A stretch of DNA of 64,000 bases from Simmondsia chinensis (GCA_018398585.1 JAGTTD010000001.1:5458501-5522500), one strand, 5' to 3'; numbered from the stretch's first letter, positions 22,645 through 34,379 are shown. Notes: generated by a model not told the origin, from the sequence alone. A program made the numbers and translations.

Positions 22645-23635
22645 ATGGCTTCGGAGAAACAATAATTCAGTTACCAACTTAACGTCAATTCTTTGACTCA
22701 ATGACTAAATATGATACACCAATTTGAGGTGTATCTTGAGAATTAGGAAAGAATTAGGGTTTAAAAGTGAGAAATTAGATAAAGAGAGAGAGAGAGAAGT
22801 AGAAGTTAGGGTTTGAGATTGGGAAGGGGAAGTTAGAGTCGAGAGGAAGAGAGAGAAAGAAAAGAGAGAAAATAATATTTGTTTATTGCTACCCAAAAAT
22901 CAAGTCAAGTACAATTATTTATACTAATTTCTTTATTACATGTAACAAAATATTTGACACAATATAAATTATTCAACAACTAAATTGATACTATTAAATA
23001 TCCAAGTGCTAAATTAACGCTTTAGACAAAATATAAACACATAAATAAGTTTAAAAAACCCTAATTTCTTGAGGAGAGTATCTAGTGCACTCTCAAGTGC
23101 CTTGGTGGCACAAATGTTCTCGAAAAATATACATATATAATATACATATTTTATATATTTAATATATTCATAAATTTGGTCAAAAACAAATATATTCATA
23201 AAATTATAAATTTTGAAATATTTATATAAATTATTTTATATATAATGTACATAATAAAATTTATATATAGGTCACATTATTATTTAGACAATAATAATTC
23301 TTGTTCTAATAATAACAATTCTCTCTATATATACATGTTAAAATAATTTTGTATAAATATTTAAAAATTTTGCTAATTTTATAAATATATTAAATATATA
23401 AATTATGTATATCATATACGTAAAATGTAGAGCCATGTAAGCACAATTCCAATCATGCACCCAGTTGAAGTGAAGTGAAGTGATGTGATAAACTTTTTTT
23501 TAGGAAAAAAATGACTGCGTACCTAACTCGATAATTCATCTGATTTTCCTTTTATTTTTTATTTTGGTAATGCGAGTAACATATAGTAGTTATACCAACT
23601 CAAGTTGTTATTGTTAGGATTCTTTTTATGGGTAA
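22645..23635. other. Intergenic AT-rich region, no gene seen
   Basis: Very AT-rich. A GA-rich stretch lies at 22780-22875. Nothing coding is recognised. Confidence 0.5.
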
Positions 23636-23639
23636 ATTA

Positions 23640-23880
23640 TAAATTAGTACCCCAAGGTTTAGCATATTAATTTTTTTAGTCCAAAATATTATATGTATTT
23701 AATAAAATAATCCAAATAGCGATTTATAAGGGCGCAAAACAGGCCCTTCTTTTATTCTTTCATACAGTTGTTTGAACTATTTATTAAATACACATAACTT
23801 TTTGGACTAAAAAATTATTTTATAAAGTTTATGGATTAAAAAATTAATACACTATATCTCAGGGTATTAATATGTTCGGT
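23640..23880. mobile_element. AT-rich hairpin MITE
   Basis: The left arm taatttttttagtccaaaat, then tatgtatttaataaaata, is complementary to the right arm tatttattaaatacacata and ttttggactaaaaaatta. The whole unit could form a long hairpin. It is related to the element at 14170-14485 and is non-coding. Confidence 0.55.
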
Positions 23881-24123
23881 ACCCTGAGATTTGAACATTT
23901 ATCACTTAGGTACCCTAAGGTTTGAACATTTATCACTTAGGTACCCTGAGGTTTGAACATTTATCACTTAGGTACCATGACATTTCAATATATACCATGA
24001 GGTATGTTGATTTTTAGATATTTTATCATTTAGGTACCTTAAAATTTTAAAATTATATCAATTAGATACATTTTTATCAAAAATTTGATAGCTTTCATTA
24101 GAAAATACTAAAAGTGAACACAA

Positions 24124-24357
24124 AGGAACATACCCAGTGCCTAAAGAGCTCCTGCCTACGCAGGGACTAGGTAGGCGGATGTACGCAGCCTTCCCCCTTC
24201 AAGGTGTTAACCTGAAGAGAGGTTGTTTCCGAGTGCCCCCAACCTGAGGGTGAGGACTTCCCAGGAGGTCACCCTTCCTGATACTGCTCTCGCCCATGCA
24301 CGCCTAAATTTGGAGTTCTAACGTCATCCGGTGATGACGTGTTGGTGCCTTCTTTGG
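24124..24357 (-). mobile_element. 5S rRNA-headed SINE, 18-bp TSD
   Basis: Same family as 450-696. The 5S-like head lies at about 24347-24252 (mutated: ctaaatttggagttctaacg replaces the usual A-box flank) and the tail at 24251-24124. Flanks tactaaaagtgaacacaa (24106-24123) and tactaaaattgaacacaa (24358-24375) are an 18-bp duplication with one mismatch. The oligo-G tract is interrupted here (ggactaggtaggcgg). Confidence 0.85.
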
Positions 24358-24533
24358 TACTAAAATTGAACACAATTTAACAATATATTAGTATCTTTAT
24401 TAGAAATTAGAATGTGATGATTTTTTTATTTAAAATTGCAAATTGACACATAGTTGTGGTAATTTTTAGATGGTTAACATCAATATTCGGTGAATATTTT
24501 ATCACAATTCGTTTATCTTTTTATGAAAACATT

Positions 24534-25324
24534 TTTTTTTACAATGGTAAAGGCAAAAAACGTCCTTAAGCCTCCCTCCTAAGCAAAGGATGACCCAAGA
24601 CCTCAGTTCTGGAAATGAGCAGGAGAGTCTTTGACGGCGCCAACTCCTCCGTCTGGAATCCCAATCTCCCATACCCTTCATTAGCTAAAAAATCTCCTGA
24701 TTGATTTGCTTCTATGTAAACATGGGAGAACTTGATATGCCTCAGACTTTGACCAATGCTTCTGATCTCGATTGCGATGATTCTAATGTCACATGGAGTT
24801 GAAACTTCACCTTGCAAAGTATTAATCACCACTTTGCTATCTCCTTCAAGAATAACATTCTCCGCACCCTGCATGATATAGCCCATCCCTAGATGCAATG
24901 GCTTCAGCAACTATGATTGGAGCGTTACCAAGTTTTCTAGTTCCTGCAGCAATGATGTGACCCTTTGAATCTCTAATAATAAATCCTGATGCTGCTCTAT
25001 TGGAGCGTCTTGACCCATCAAAAATGATTTTAACCCAACCTTGGTCAGGCGGAGACCAATTCGCCCACTTGCTGTACTTCTTTCTAACTTCGACTTTGTG
25101 GCCCCTCATGCCTCCTTCCTCTTCTATAGAATTCCTACAGTTCCATTCGATAGTTGACATTTTAGCGCGATTGACTGGAAGCACGGGACTCGACCTTTCC
25201 CTGTTAAACACGTCATTATTCCTGTCTTTCCAAATCTGCCAACAAAGCATGAAGAGTTTGTCGACATTCTTTTTTCCTTTCCAATGCCTCACTTCTTCTA
25301 TCAACATTGACTTTATAGTTGACA
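24534..25324 (-). mobile_element. 5'-truncated L1 LINE with 14-bp TSD and poly(A)
   Basis: Flanked by perfect duplications tttatgaaaacatt (24520-24533 and 25325-25338). The T-run just inside the left end is the poly(A) tail of a minus-strand insertion. The body encodes the RNase H-like C-terminal part of a plant LINE ORF2. It is inserted in the foldback element 23873-25550. Confidence 0.85.
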
Positions 25325-25325
25325 T
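24566..25325 (-). pseudogene. LINE ORF2 RNase H-like domain, frameshifted
   Basis: The minus strand reads LCWQIWKDRNNDVFNRE and SPPDQGWVKIIFDGSRR, then GFIIRDSKGHIIAAG and VAEAIASRDGLYHAGC (about 24870). It then shifts frame to ENVILEGDSKVVINTL and HIKFSHVYIEANQSGD. This is the RVT_3/RNase H-like fold found at the C-terminus of plant L1 polyproteins; FDGS and LEGDSKVV match the expected acidic positions. One frameshift near 24875 separates the halves, so it is not functional. It could also be described as a host-like RNase H fragment, but the flanking target duplication favours LINE. Confidence 0.8.
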
Positions 25326-25550
25326 TTATGAAAACATTGACATTAGCTTATATATTATCGTATTTATGCATTATATTGACATTTTTTGTATAAATTTGAT
25401 CAGATTCTTACAAAAATTCATCATATTCTTATATAGGGTACCTAGGTGACAAATTTTCAAGCTTCAAGGTACCCATTGTATATATTAAAATGTCAGGGTA
25501 TCTAAGTGATAAATGCTCAAACCTCAGAGTGCCAAAGTGATAATTTTTCC

Positions 25551-26115
25551 TTTTTTATAATTGGAATACAAGACCTATAGGCTAAAGTGCAGGATAAGTC
25601 CCAAAGGCAAACAATGAACAATAACAAATAAAATTCACCACCTACACGGAAAAAAAATCACCCAAAATCTAAAAAGGCCAACTAAAAGCCACACGACAAC
25701 AAGGCTGAAATAACAAACACACTAACGTATCAGGAAAAAACTACCTATATTCTTGACTTCTCGCCTAGTAAGAAAAATATTACTTGTAGTTAATTTATTT
25801 ATTTAATTTTGATGTGAATTTAGAAATAAATTAAAAGGTTATAAATCAAATATTAAATCAGTAGTTTATTTAAAGACTTATTTGCTTTTATATAAATTAA
25901 ATATTTAAATTGAAAAAAATATTACAAATGCGTAGCATCAAGGAGGCCGGCCAATGAATTTGTTAACTATTGTTGAGCTCACCTAACTATTAAATTAATT
26001 CCTAAATATTTGACCCAAAAAACTTAATTCCTAAATATAGTATTAATTAAAGGATAATATTACTGTCAGAATAGAATCATTATTGTAAAAAAAAAAGGCA
26101 AAATTTTATAGTTAT
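25551..26115. other. Intergenic, no gene seen
   Basis: Non-coding sequence. The piece 25560-25740 (gacctataggctaaagtgca, ccacacgacaacaagg) resembles LINE 3' sequence on the minus strand but is too short to place. The rest is AT-rich. Confidence 0.45.
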
Positions 26116-26132
26116 TATTAAATACAAATCAG

Positions 26133-26266
26133 GTTGGGGGTCCTCGGAAACAACCTCTCTTCAGCTTCATACCCTGAAGGGGGAAGGCTGCGTATATCAA
26201 CCCCTCCAGACCCCGCTTTTGAGGGAGCCTTTGAGGCACTGAGTTTGTTATTGTTGTTGTTGTTGT
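26133..26266 (+). mobile_element. 5'-truncated SINE with RTE-type (TTG)n tail
   Basis: Contains ggaaacaacctctcttcag, ggggaaggctgcgtatatc, cagaccccgc and gaggcactgagtttg, then ttgttgttgttgttg. It lacks the 5S head. Flanks tattaaatacaaatcag (26116-26132) and tattgaatacaagtcag (26267-26283) form a 17-bp duplication with two mismatches. The missing head is consistent with incomplete reverse transcription. Confidence 0.75.
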
Positions 26267-26283
26267 TATTGAATACAAGTCAG

Positions 26284-27155
26284 ATTAATAGTTTAACAAT
26301 AACAATTATTATACTGATAATAATATCCTAATTAATCTGTTATGAGTTGAGGGTGTGACGCTCAATCTTATAGTCATCAAGTGGCTTGTTTCCTCATCCC
26401 TTACCCAATTGTTGTTTCCGATTTTTATATATTTTATGCGAATACTGTCAATGTATTATGTAGACTTTACTCATCATTTTTTTTTTTTTTTGAATATTAT
26501 TCATCATTTTTATGATGTTATATGTATTCATATTAACCACGGAAGAGGAAAATGATCACTTTGGTAACTGAGTTTTGGCCTATAACTTACGGATTTTGAC
26601 GTATTAATGTATATATCAGGTGCTCTTGTTTTTCAAAGTTTTATAACTCCGGTGCCCTGTACTTTAAAATTTTCATCAATTAAGTACCATTGTCAAAATT
26701 GAGTAGATTATCATTTAAAAATAATTACGCTCAATATGATTACGGAAATATATATATGGATCCTCCATCAGATTCTATGTAACTTCTATTAAAATCCAGT
26801 TATTTTTCTACCGTAATACATGAAATTTTGTTGAAAACAAAATCATAACTCATACATATTATCATAATATTAATCACGCAAAAAAATCAATATTTACTGG
26901 TAGAAATTGGCCTAATTATGACAAATATCTACTGAATTCTGACATAAATTACCCATCTAATAAAATTTTAGAACATAACGATATGTCATTATATATGTAT
27001 TAAAATATGCAAATATCTATAGTAAATGTACAACCATTGAAGTAAGTGATACATTTTCAAAAATAAAAGTAACGAGTGTGACATGCAAGCATAAAAAATT
27101 TTATCCAGAGTAATGTCAGAGAAAATGGCATACTTTACTGTAGCGATACCAACGA
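26284..27155. other. Intergenic, no gene seen
   Basis: AT-rich. The text around 26560-26720 (actttggtaactgagttttgg, aattaagtaccattgtc) recalls the foldback element at 23873 in wording but is not a clear copy. No gene is seen. Confidence 0.45.
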
Positions 27156-27159
27156 ACGT

Positions 27160-27209
27160 CGTTAGAAATGGCGTCCGAAAGCCTTCCCTTTCGGACGCCA
27201 TTTCTAACG
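27160..27209. repeat. Perfect 22-bp inverted repeat (hairpin), 6-bp loop
   Basis: cgttagaaatggcgtccgaa (from 27160, continuing ag to 27181) is exactly complementary to ctttcggacgccatttctaa (from 27188, continuing cg to 27209), with ccttcc between. A further palindrome, gtgtgtcgacacac, follows at 27229-27242. GC-rich subterminal repeats of this style (ttcggacgcc) occur in CACTA transposons, so this may be a remnant end. That is an inference. Confidence 0.9.
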
Positions 27210-27244
27210 GCATCCGAAACAGTAACCCTGTGTGTCGACACACA

Positions 27245-28480
27245 TGACTGCTTTCTGGCAGTCATCTTCGCGCCTCTTTTTCGGTTTTTGGTGTTTTTCC
27301 CTTGGTTTTTCTTTGGGACATCTTCTTCCTTTGGATACATATTTTATTCTTTCATAAGATACTTGTTTTACTAACTTGAACATATGAAATTGATTGGAGA
27401 ATCACAAGAACAAAAGGCATAGAAGAACATCTTCATGTGTTCTTGTGTGAATTTAAGTGTTTGGTTTGTTAAACTTGATTAATCTCACTATATCTTTATG
27501 TAAATATTTTTACAACCGTGTCATTTTAGTAAATTATTCTCAAGAATGTCATATTTTATTTGAAAAACACTTTTGTCGTGGGGTCACAGCGTCACCACGC
27601 GATAAACGCAGGTTGCTAAAAATCAAATCTTCTCATATACATGTAGTGTGTCCTGGTTACACCATATCCAGACATGGCTCCAAATTTTAGGGGGCCCAGG
27701 CTTTAAAGACTGCTTTTAATATCTCAACTGCTAGTAATAACAAGTTTTATTAATAAAGTTTTTGTAATTTATATATGTGTTGAAAAAACTATATAATGAA
27801 GGACAAACGAAAGTACAAAATCAACCAAAAAAAAATAAAAAAATTTACGTGAAATTCTTTTTTCAACTAAATATCACAGGACTTAAACAGGTACCTCATT
27901 ATTAGGAAGGGACCTATTTAAAATGTTCATTTAGGGCCCTGAAAATGTCAACCGGTTAATGAGCCGAGCCAACTCGTGAGCCTAATAAAGCTCGAGCTTG
28001 TAGGCTACCAAGACTAAAGGAGCCTAAGTGAGCCGTTTTTAATATAATTTATTAGCTTAAATATGCGAAATTGAGTCAAGTTTGGGCCTAAATGAGCCGA
28101 ACCCAAATCTAAAAGAGCTGAGCTCGAGGTGAAACGAGCCTAGATAGAGCTTGCATGAGTTGAAAAATTGAATGTTTAGCTTAAAGCTCACAGAACCGGG
28201 TTCGAGCTAAACCGAGCCAAGCTAAAGCCCAAGCCTTTGATGAGCCCAACTCAAGCTTGAAGGTTCCGAGCTTGGTGAGCCTAGAGCCGAGACGGAACCA
28301 AGCAAAATGTAAATGAGCTAAGGCTCGATCCTATTAAGCTCTGACTTGGCTCGGCTCAAATACACCCCTATACATAAATAATCTAAATCCGATTTAAAAA
28401 TATCTTCCAATTAAAAATATTTTAAGAAAGGTTTTTTTTTTTTTTTAAAGAAAAAACCTACTCTTACCAAACGGTAGCGG
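27245..28480. repeat. Non-coding; includes an AGCTCGAG-rich repeat (about 27935-28370)
   Basis: From 27935 the sequence is dense in gagcc, gctcgagc and gagcttg words (for example aataaagctcgagcttgtag). The same style recurs at about 51400-51800 and 57080-57215. It looks like a dispersed, decayed repeat family. No gene is seen. Confidence 0.45.
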
Positions 28481-29720
28481 TTTGTCACTGGTCCCCAATT
28501 TATCTCAATAATTAGGATAACAGTTGACCAATCCCGAGACGTTGGGTTCGAATCTGACATCCTCTTCCCTGGCATTACCAAGATAAAATGAAAGACAGAC
28601 GCAGTCCCTCCACTGTTTAACTTGGGCCACCATAAGGTCCAACATAATGCATAGGGGCCTGCTTTTTTTTGGATCAAAAGAATGAGAGTTTGGCCCATGA
28701 ACGGCCCAAATTATGTATTTATGGTTTGTGAGTTGGCCTTATGAATCCATTTGAGTATACTATGTACTCTCGCAACAACAGTGAGATTGATAAAATGGTT
28801 ATCTGTAAGTATTCATTTCGTTTAGGACAGGTATGGATGTAAGTGGGACTGATAATGAGTACGGAAAGGATACATGTTGCGTACATGTGCCCAATGAACT
28901 AGCACAGGTTGACCCGTGACCAACCCAAGGGTTGGCGGTGTGCACGGACATTGTCGGAACGAGGTGGACCCGTCTGTAGACTGGGTTGAAGCAGGGCTAG
29001 TCTAGGGGAGAAATAATCAGACTCGTGTTCAACATGTGACGCGCTTCCAAGACGGGTAAGGTCGTATCAAGTTGCAAGTCTAACCTAAGTTAGACCTGTT
29101 TAGGTCAACCCAGTTCCGAGCTTTTTTTTTTTTACAAACATTGAAAATCTAAATTTAAATATAAATACACATATACAAAATATAAACAAATAATATCAAA
29201 ATTTTATTAATAGACATCTATATAATACACAATATAAATTTACGACTATGGTTTGTCACATAAAATGTACGAATTATTTAAGAAGAATTACTGGATGAAA
29301 AAGAATTTATACACATGATATCTATTAAATTATTGCATAATATACTTCATGAAAAAAATAACATATACTTGTTTCACTCATGGTGGAGTTGGAGCCATCG
29401 CCATCCTCACTTGACGATGCAATCATATGATCCCCTAGTTCCTTTCCAATGCGGCAAACCAGCCATTCAAGCATGCGGACATTTCCGACATATCTGGTGC
29501 TAGCTTTGAAAATATAAACAACTAAGGTCTTGTTTAGTATATATTTTGGTTTACAAATTTTAGTTTTTTGCAACTAAAATATTGCTTCTAGTCTAGAGAT
29601 TATATATTCAGTTTTGTCTTTTATTTTTAGTTTTTTTTTTCTAATTTTTAATAAAAAATATTTTAAAAATCTAATTTATAATTTTTAAAAAAATCAAAAA
29701 CTATAACTATAAAATAAAGT
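28481..29720. other. Intergenic, no gene seen; possible SINE-like piece
   Basis: Near 28535-28560, acgttgggttcgaatctgac has a B-box-like ggttcgaatct, but no matching A-box or duplication was seen. The remainder is non-coding. Confidence 0.4.
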
Positions 29721-30050
29721 TATTTACACTAAATGTCTTCGTACTTCTCTTATTGTGTCAATTTAGTTATTATACTTTTAATTATGTCAATTTAGTGCCT
29801 CTACAATTTTGGTTTTTAGTTCTTTGATAAAATTCAAGTTAAGTTATCAGCGTAATTTTTAACAGCACAATTACATTCAATATAAGTAACTTACTACAAA
29901 TCCACCCGTTAACTCAATTTAACCAAACCATTGGCCGAACTATTAAAAATTTTATTAACATCTTAGTATAAATTTGAATCTAAGAACCTAATTAATATTT
30001 ATGGACTGAATTAACGTAATTACAAAATACATGGATTTTAGTGTAAACAA
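29721..30050. mobile_element. TTTACAC-type MITE, copy B
   Basis: The left end tatttacactaaatgtcttc and the right end catggattttagtgtaaaca are inverted. The interior (caatttagt, aaattcaagttaagtta, cgtaatttttaacag) is collinear with 14933-15272. About 330 bp and non-coding. Confidence 0.65.
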
Positions 30051-30539
30051 CCCTATAAAATATTGCAAGAGAAAAAATTATTGTCAAAGCAATGAAAGCC
30101 ACTTAAAAACTATAATTTTAGTCTGGCAATAATATTTTTGTCTTGATAATAATATTTTTTTGATATAATAGCAAACATGACCTAACATTTACAATTACTA
30201 AAATAGGGATAAAATCACAAGGAAAACCCGAAAAATATCTATTCCCTTCAATTTTCAACGGCCAAAATGCCAAAAATAGGATATTAAAATAAAAGGGTAA
30301 AAATAAACAAATAAATAGAGAGAGAATTAAAATAAATAAATAAATAAATAAAAGAGTTTTAATTTGCCACCTTAGAACGTGACGAGCATGATGATACCTC
30401 TAACAGCATAATAAATCAAATACTAACATAAACTTTCTCTTCTTCATATCTAAACATCTCTTCTTCTTCTCCTCTTTTGTTTTCTCTTGGCCTACATTGC
30501 AAAGGGTCGACTGCCTCTCATCTTTGATAAGTCCACAAT

Positions 30540-31508
30540 ATGGTAATTACGCTCCTCGGTTTCTGTATTTGTTGAATAGTTTTCATCTTGAATTTCTTCG
30601 ATGTAAGAAAATAGGCTGGAAATAGCTGATTTCGTCGTGTGATTGCGAACGTGAGAAATGAATTTGTATAAACATTATTTTTATGAAGGTAAAAATTGTA
30701 AAGGTGAATTAGCTTTGGATCCGAGCCATTTCCAGAGTTTTGTCATTATGATCATGAACCCTTAATAAATTTGTGTATATATGTTATTCTTTGTATGCCT
30801 TAATTGTTTAGTGGTCTATGGCATGATGTTATTTATGTCGTTCTTTGCATGTGTTAAGGCAAACTCTGCATCCGGGATGGCGGTGCACGATGAGTGCAAG
30901 TTGAAATTCTTGGAGCTAAAGGCGAAGAGGAATCATCGTTTCATAGTCTTTAAGATCGAGGAGAAGATGCAGCAAGTCATGGTGGAGAAGCTAGGAAACC
31001 CCGAGGAGACCTATGAGGATTTCACCAATAGCTTGCCCCCAAATGAGTGTCGCTACGCAGTCTATGATTATGATTTTACCACCGATGAAAATTGCCAAAA
31101 GAGCAAGATTTTTTTCATCGCATGGTAATCATCCAATCATTTCAACTTACAATTTCTGTTAGCAATTCCTCGCAGTTATTTATAAGAATGTCATGGTTTT
31201 AGCACCAACGACATATATTATGAAAGTAAATTAATGAATTATAGATTAGCTTATTATGACGCAAACAAGTCATTAATAGATGGATCGATAATACTTTCCA
31301 AAGACTTGAAATTTCCTAAACCGAGACAATAATGATTGATGTTGTTTCTGCGCATAGGTCACCAGACACATCAAGGGTGAGAAGCAAGATGTTGTATGCG
31401 AGCTCAAAGGACAGGTTCAAGAGAGAATTAGACGGCATCCAAGTTGAGTTGCAAGCCACTGATCCGAGTGAGATGAGCTTCGATATCATAAAAGGCAGGG
31501 CGATCTAA
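30540..31508 (+). CDS. ADF: Actin-depolymerizing factor (ADF/cofilin), 139 aa, three exons
   Basis: Coding exons 30540-30542 (ATG only), 30859-31124 and 31358-31508; splice sites atg/gtaatt, ttaag/gcaaac, catg/gtaatc and catag/gtcacc. The spliced product is 139 residues, the standard plant ADF length. One ADF-H domain fills it: N-terminal [14 protein letters not shown] with the Ser region whose phosphorylation inhibits ADFs, then the actin-binding core [22 protein letters not shown], the long helix [20 protein letters not shown], and [11 protein letters not shown]. ADFs bind ADP-actin, sever and depolymerise filaments, and so control cell growth and trafficking in the cytosol and nucleus. The intron right after the start codon is a conserved plant ADF feature and in known subclass I genes affects expression. 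The leader is CT-rich (30450-30485). The sequence is closest to subclass I by its motifs. Intact. Confidence 0.95.
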
Positions 31509-33760
31509 TATATGTTGTCCCCATCAAACCTTCAAAGCAAAACCCTTTTATCATCATTTGACCCTTCACCTTTTGTTTTATCGCTAAATTTTGATTTTCT
31601 CCTTCTTATCAGAAAGAAAATTATTCTTTTATTTGAATTCAGAGGTGTGACAAATTTTATGATGTATTTTGTTTTTAACAATTATGTTGTACTAGTATTT
31701 GTTGTAAGGATCGTTCCTTTTGTGTGAACGAGCCGAACTCCATATTAGCTAATAAAATAATTATTGTTTGTACTCAGATAATAAAAAGAAAGTTATTAAT
31801 TAGGATATGTATTTAAGATTTGTGACTTTTTACATACACATTGTAGAAAGATCTTCTCTTTTTTTTTTTTTTCAGAATAGTGTTTGGATACGTACTTAAA
31901 AGAAAACTAATACATTATAATTGCAATAAATAACTTAAGCTAATACTAGCTAGTAGGTTATAATGGTGGTCAGTCATGGTGTTGGAGTGGATCACGAGAG
32001 CTTAGCAACAATGATGGATAATAGCAAGCTTTAGTAGCGGGTGATAATTGTAGACAAGTTATGATAATCAAAAGGAGGATGGTCTTGCTGGTAAAGTGGG
32101 TCATAGTGGTGACAAGACATGTTAAAAGGCAACGGAGATGAACCATAATGTTGAATTACAATTATATGAGTGGCAAGCCATGGTTTTGATGGACCACAAT
32201 GGTGGGCGGTGGATGGTAGCGGCCATGGTGAGAAAGTGGTGATGAGTCAGGGTAATGGAGAATGCTCATTATAGCAAGTCATGATGGTAAAACGGGTGGC
32301 GGTGGGTGCGGGTGATGGCAGAAGTAAAAGTGGATCATGATGATGAACATTTAACTAACAATGTTTTTTAAAAACATTTTTTGAATAAACTGTTTAAAAA
32401 AAAAAATGTAATTTCGCATCTTTGTCTATGTATTTATAAAACAACCATTTCATTCTCTTATTTAAGCAAAGAAAAAGAAGGTCAAAGGCCTTTTCTGTCA
32501 ACTTAGCACGAGTTTTATAGTAAAGTAGAACTTTTTTATAATTTTAAACTGTTAAAAAGTTAAATTAAGTATAACCTTACTATTTGTTTTGAAGGAAAAT
32601 ATGGGCAAAAAATGAAGCAGACAATTCAATGCATAGCTTCATCAAGAGCTTACTTGCATGGTACAGCATGTTTGATGGTCATCCATCAAGAAGTAGATAC
32701 GATTTTTAAAAAGAGCACTCTGACGAGCTATCTATAGTGCGTCTAGTGTTCTTACGACCTTTATAAAAAAAAAACGTATTTTTTCTTAAAAGACCCAGCT
32801 TTACAAAGTAGAGACTGATGCAAACCGGTCTGAAGATTTGACCTACAGCTTCGAACTTCGACGATGCATAGTGGGAAGGACAGCAAGCCTCTATCCCGTT
32901 GATCCTACCCAACAATGCCGAATTGAGAAGATCACCTAAAATTCGTCGATTCTGCCAATACCCGATAATAAGCTAAAGAGAATCCATGTAATCCATTGAA
33001 CTCTTTCAAAGTAAAATTACAAAGGCTAACTCAAAACATAAAATTGATCAAAGTAATGCAAATTCGTCAAAAGCTTCCTATAAAAATAAACTAATGGCCC
33101 TAATTATTAGAATAAAAAATACCCTGTTTCTAATAATATTCAAACTCTAAAAATAATTCTAATTTAAATCAAACTCCGTTACTCTTAATAATAATCTAAC
33201 TCTAAGAATTATTCCTAATTTAAGTCGAACTCTACCGATTCGCGCGTCCCCTCGAAAGAGTCCAATCTTGAGAAAAGGATTTTGTCTTTCAGTTCTATAT
33301 CTCAATTGAGTTATCCTTATCATGTACAGTATCGTATACCTTAAACAATTACTTTTATTACTTGAAGTATTAACTAGCTCGGTTTCAACAAAAATGAATA
33401 ACCGAATAGAATAACGACCAGTCTGATCCGATCTAATCCGGTTAGATCCTAGAACTAAGAGGACTAGGGGCTAGGTGCTTTCGTGAAGACTATGGATGGG
33501 GGGGACGTGGACAAGTCACTGGCAAATATCTTTTACTACTTTGGGATAACATAAGTACTTCTTTTAGTATTATTTATGGTATTTTCTTGGGCACATTTGT
33601 TGAGGTTATTTTTCCCGAATTGACATTTCCATAAAAAGAGTGTGTGCTTTTGATGTAGACATAGCATGCCATTGGCATGCATGTCCGTCTTTTTTGCTAA
33701 CGAGAAATCCTATTACGTGGTAGACTCCGATTTATGTGACGACTCACATACTAGAGAAAC
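31509..33760. other. Intergenic region after ADF, no gene seen
   Basis: The first 300 bases are the presumed ADF 3' UTR; aataaaataatt near 31751 could serve as a polyadenylation signal. 31965-32345 is unusually rich in ggtg/gatgg words (ggtggtcagtcatgg, gtcatgatggtaaaacggg), like a decayed imperfect tandem repeat. No coding exon was recognised in the rest. Confidence 0.45.
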
Positions 33761-33764
33761 TAGT

Positions 33765-33990
33765 TAAATCAAGGATTCCTCAAGGAAAGATTCAAGAAGG
33801 GAATCGAACTCCAAACATTTTGGCCTAAAGTAGCACTGTATCCTTTCACTTGCCTCCTACGACTGAGGCAAGGACATGGTGGGTAGCATGCATGTACCTC
33901 TTGTTTGAATCTTTTACATTTATCTCTTATGGAGATTGAACTCGAATAACTTTTATGACTACTGGAGTTCTCTATCACTAGATTATATTC
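33765..33990 (-). mobile_element. tRNA-type SINE, copy 1
   Basis: The minus strand starts near ctagtgatagagaactcc (A-box-like) and contains ctttaggccaaaatgtttgg, then agttcgattcccttcttg (B-box-like). The second part is repeated at 34380-34480, which shows these are copies of one family. Not a tRNA gene: no cloverleaf can be drawn. Confidence 0.5.
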
Positions 33991-34379
33991 TTAAAGTATA
34001 TTTTTACTTAATCTAATGCCAAATATTAAAGGCTTGTTTGGTCTTGTTTTACATTTATAACTTTGGGATTTTTGTAAAATTGACAATTAGGTTTCCAAAA
34101 TAGGCTTTTGTAGTTTTAATTTTTGTAGTTACTTTTCATTTAAATTAGGGCAAAATTAAAAAATCAAAAATCAACTTAAAAAATCATTTTACAATAAATA
34201 TGATAAATAAAAAAAATATTAAATATAAAGTTATTATTATTATCAGGATCAGAATTGTTATTATTGGGACAGCAATATAACTTCAAATAAAGGAAGCTAT
34301 AAAATGATAATATTACTGTAATAATTATATTAGTGTACGTTTATTTATACCAAAGAGTAAAAAAGGGTACCCACCAAGG

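Larger units (their letters stand above)
23873..25550. mobile_element. Foldback element with long inverted ends, carrying a SINE and an L1 fragment
   Basis: The left sequence gaggtttgaacatttatcac, followed by ttaggtacc and gacatttcaatatatacc (about 23945-24000), reappears inverted at about 25440-25545 (gtgataaatgctcaaacctc preceded by tatattaaaatgtc). The arms are similar over 100 bp or more. The left arm carries a roughly 31-bp unit (tttgaacatttatcacttag...) about three times in tandem from 23890. A 5S-SINE (24124-24357) and an L1 piece (24534-25324) lie between the arms, each with its own duplication, so the foldback element is older than both. Confidence 0.6.

Noticed and set aside
27160..27209. 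microRNA precursor
   Set aside because: A perfect short hairpin with a 6-nt loop and no mismatches is more like a transposon terminal repeat; no evidence for expression.
30781..30858. N-terminal extension [13 protein letters not shown]... of ADF
   Set aside because: It is intron 1 read through; the conserved ADF start is ATG plus intron at 30540, giving the normal 139 residues.
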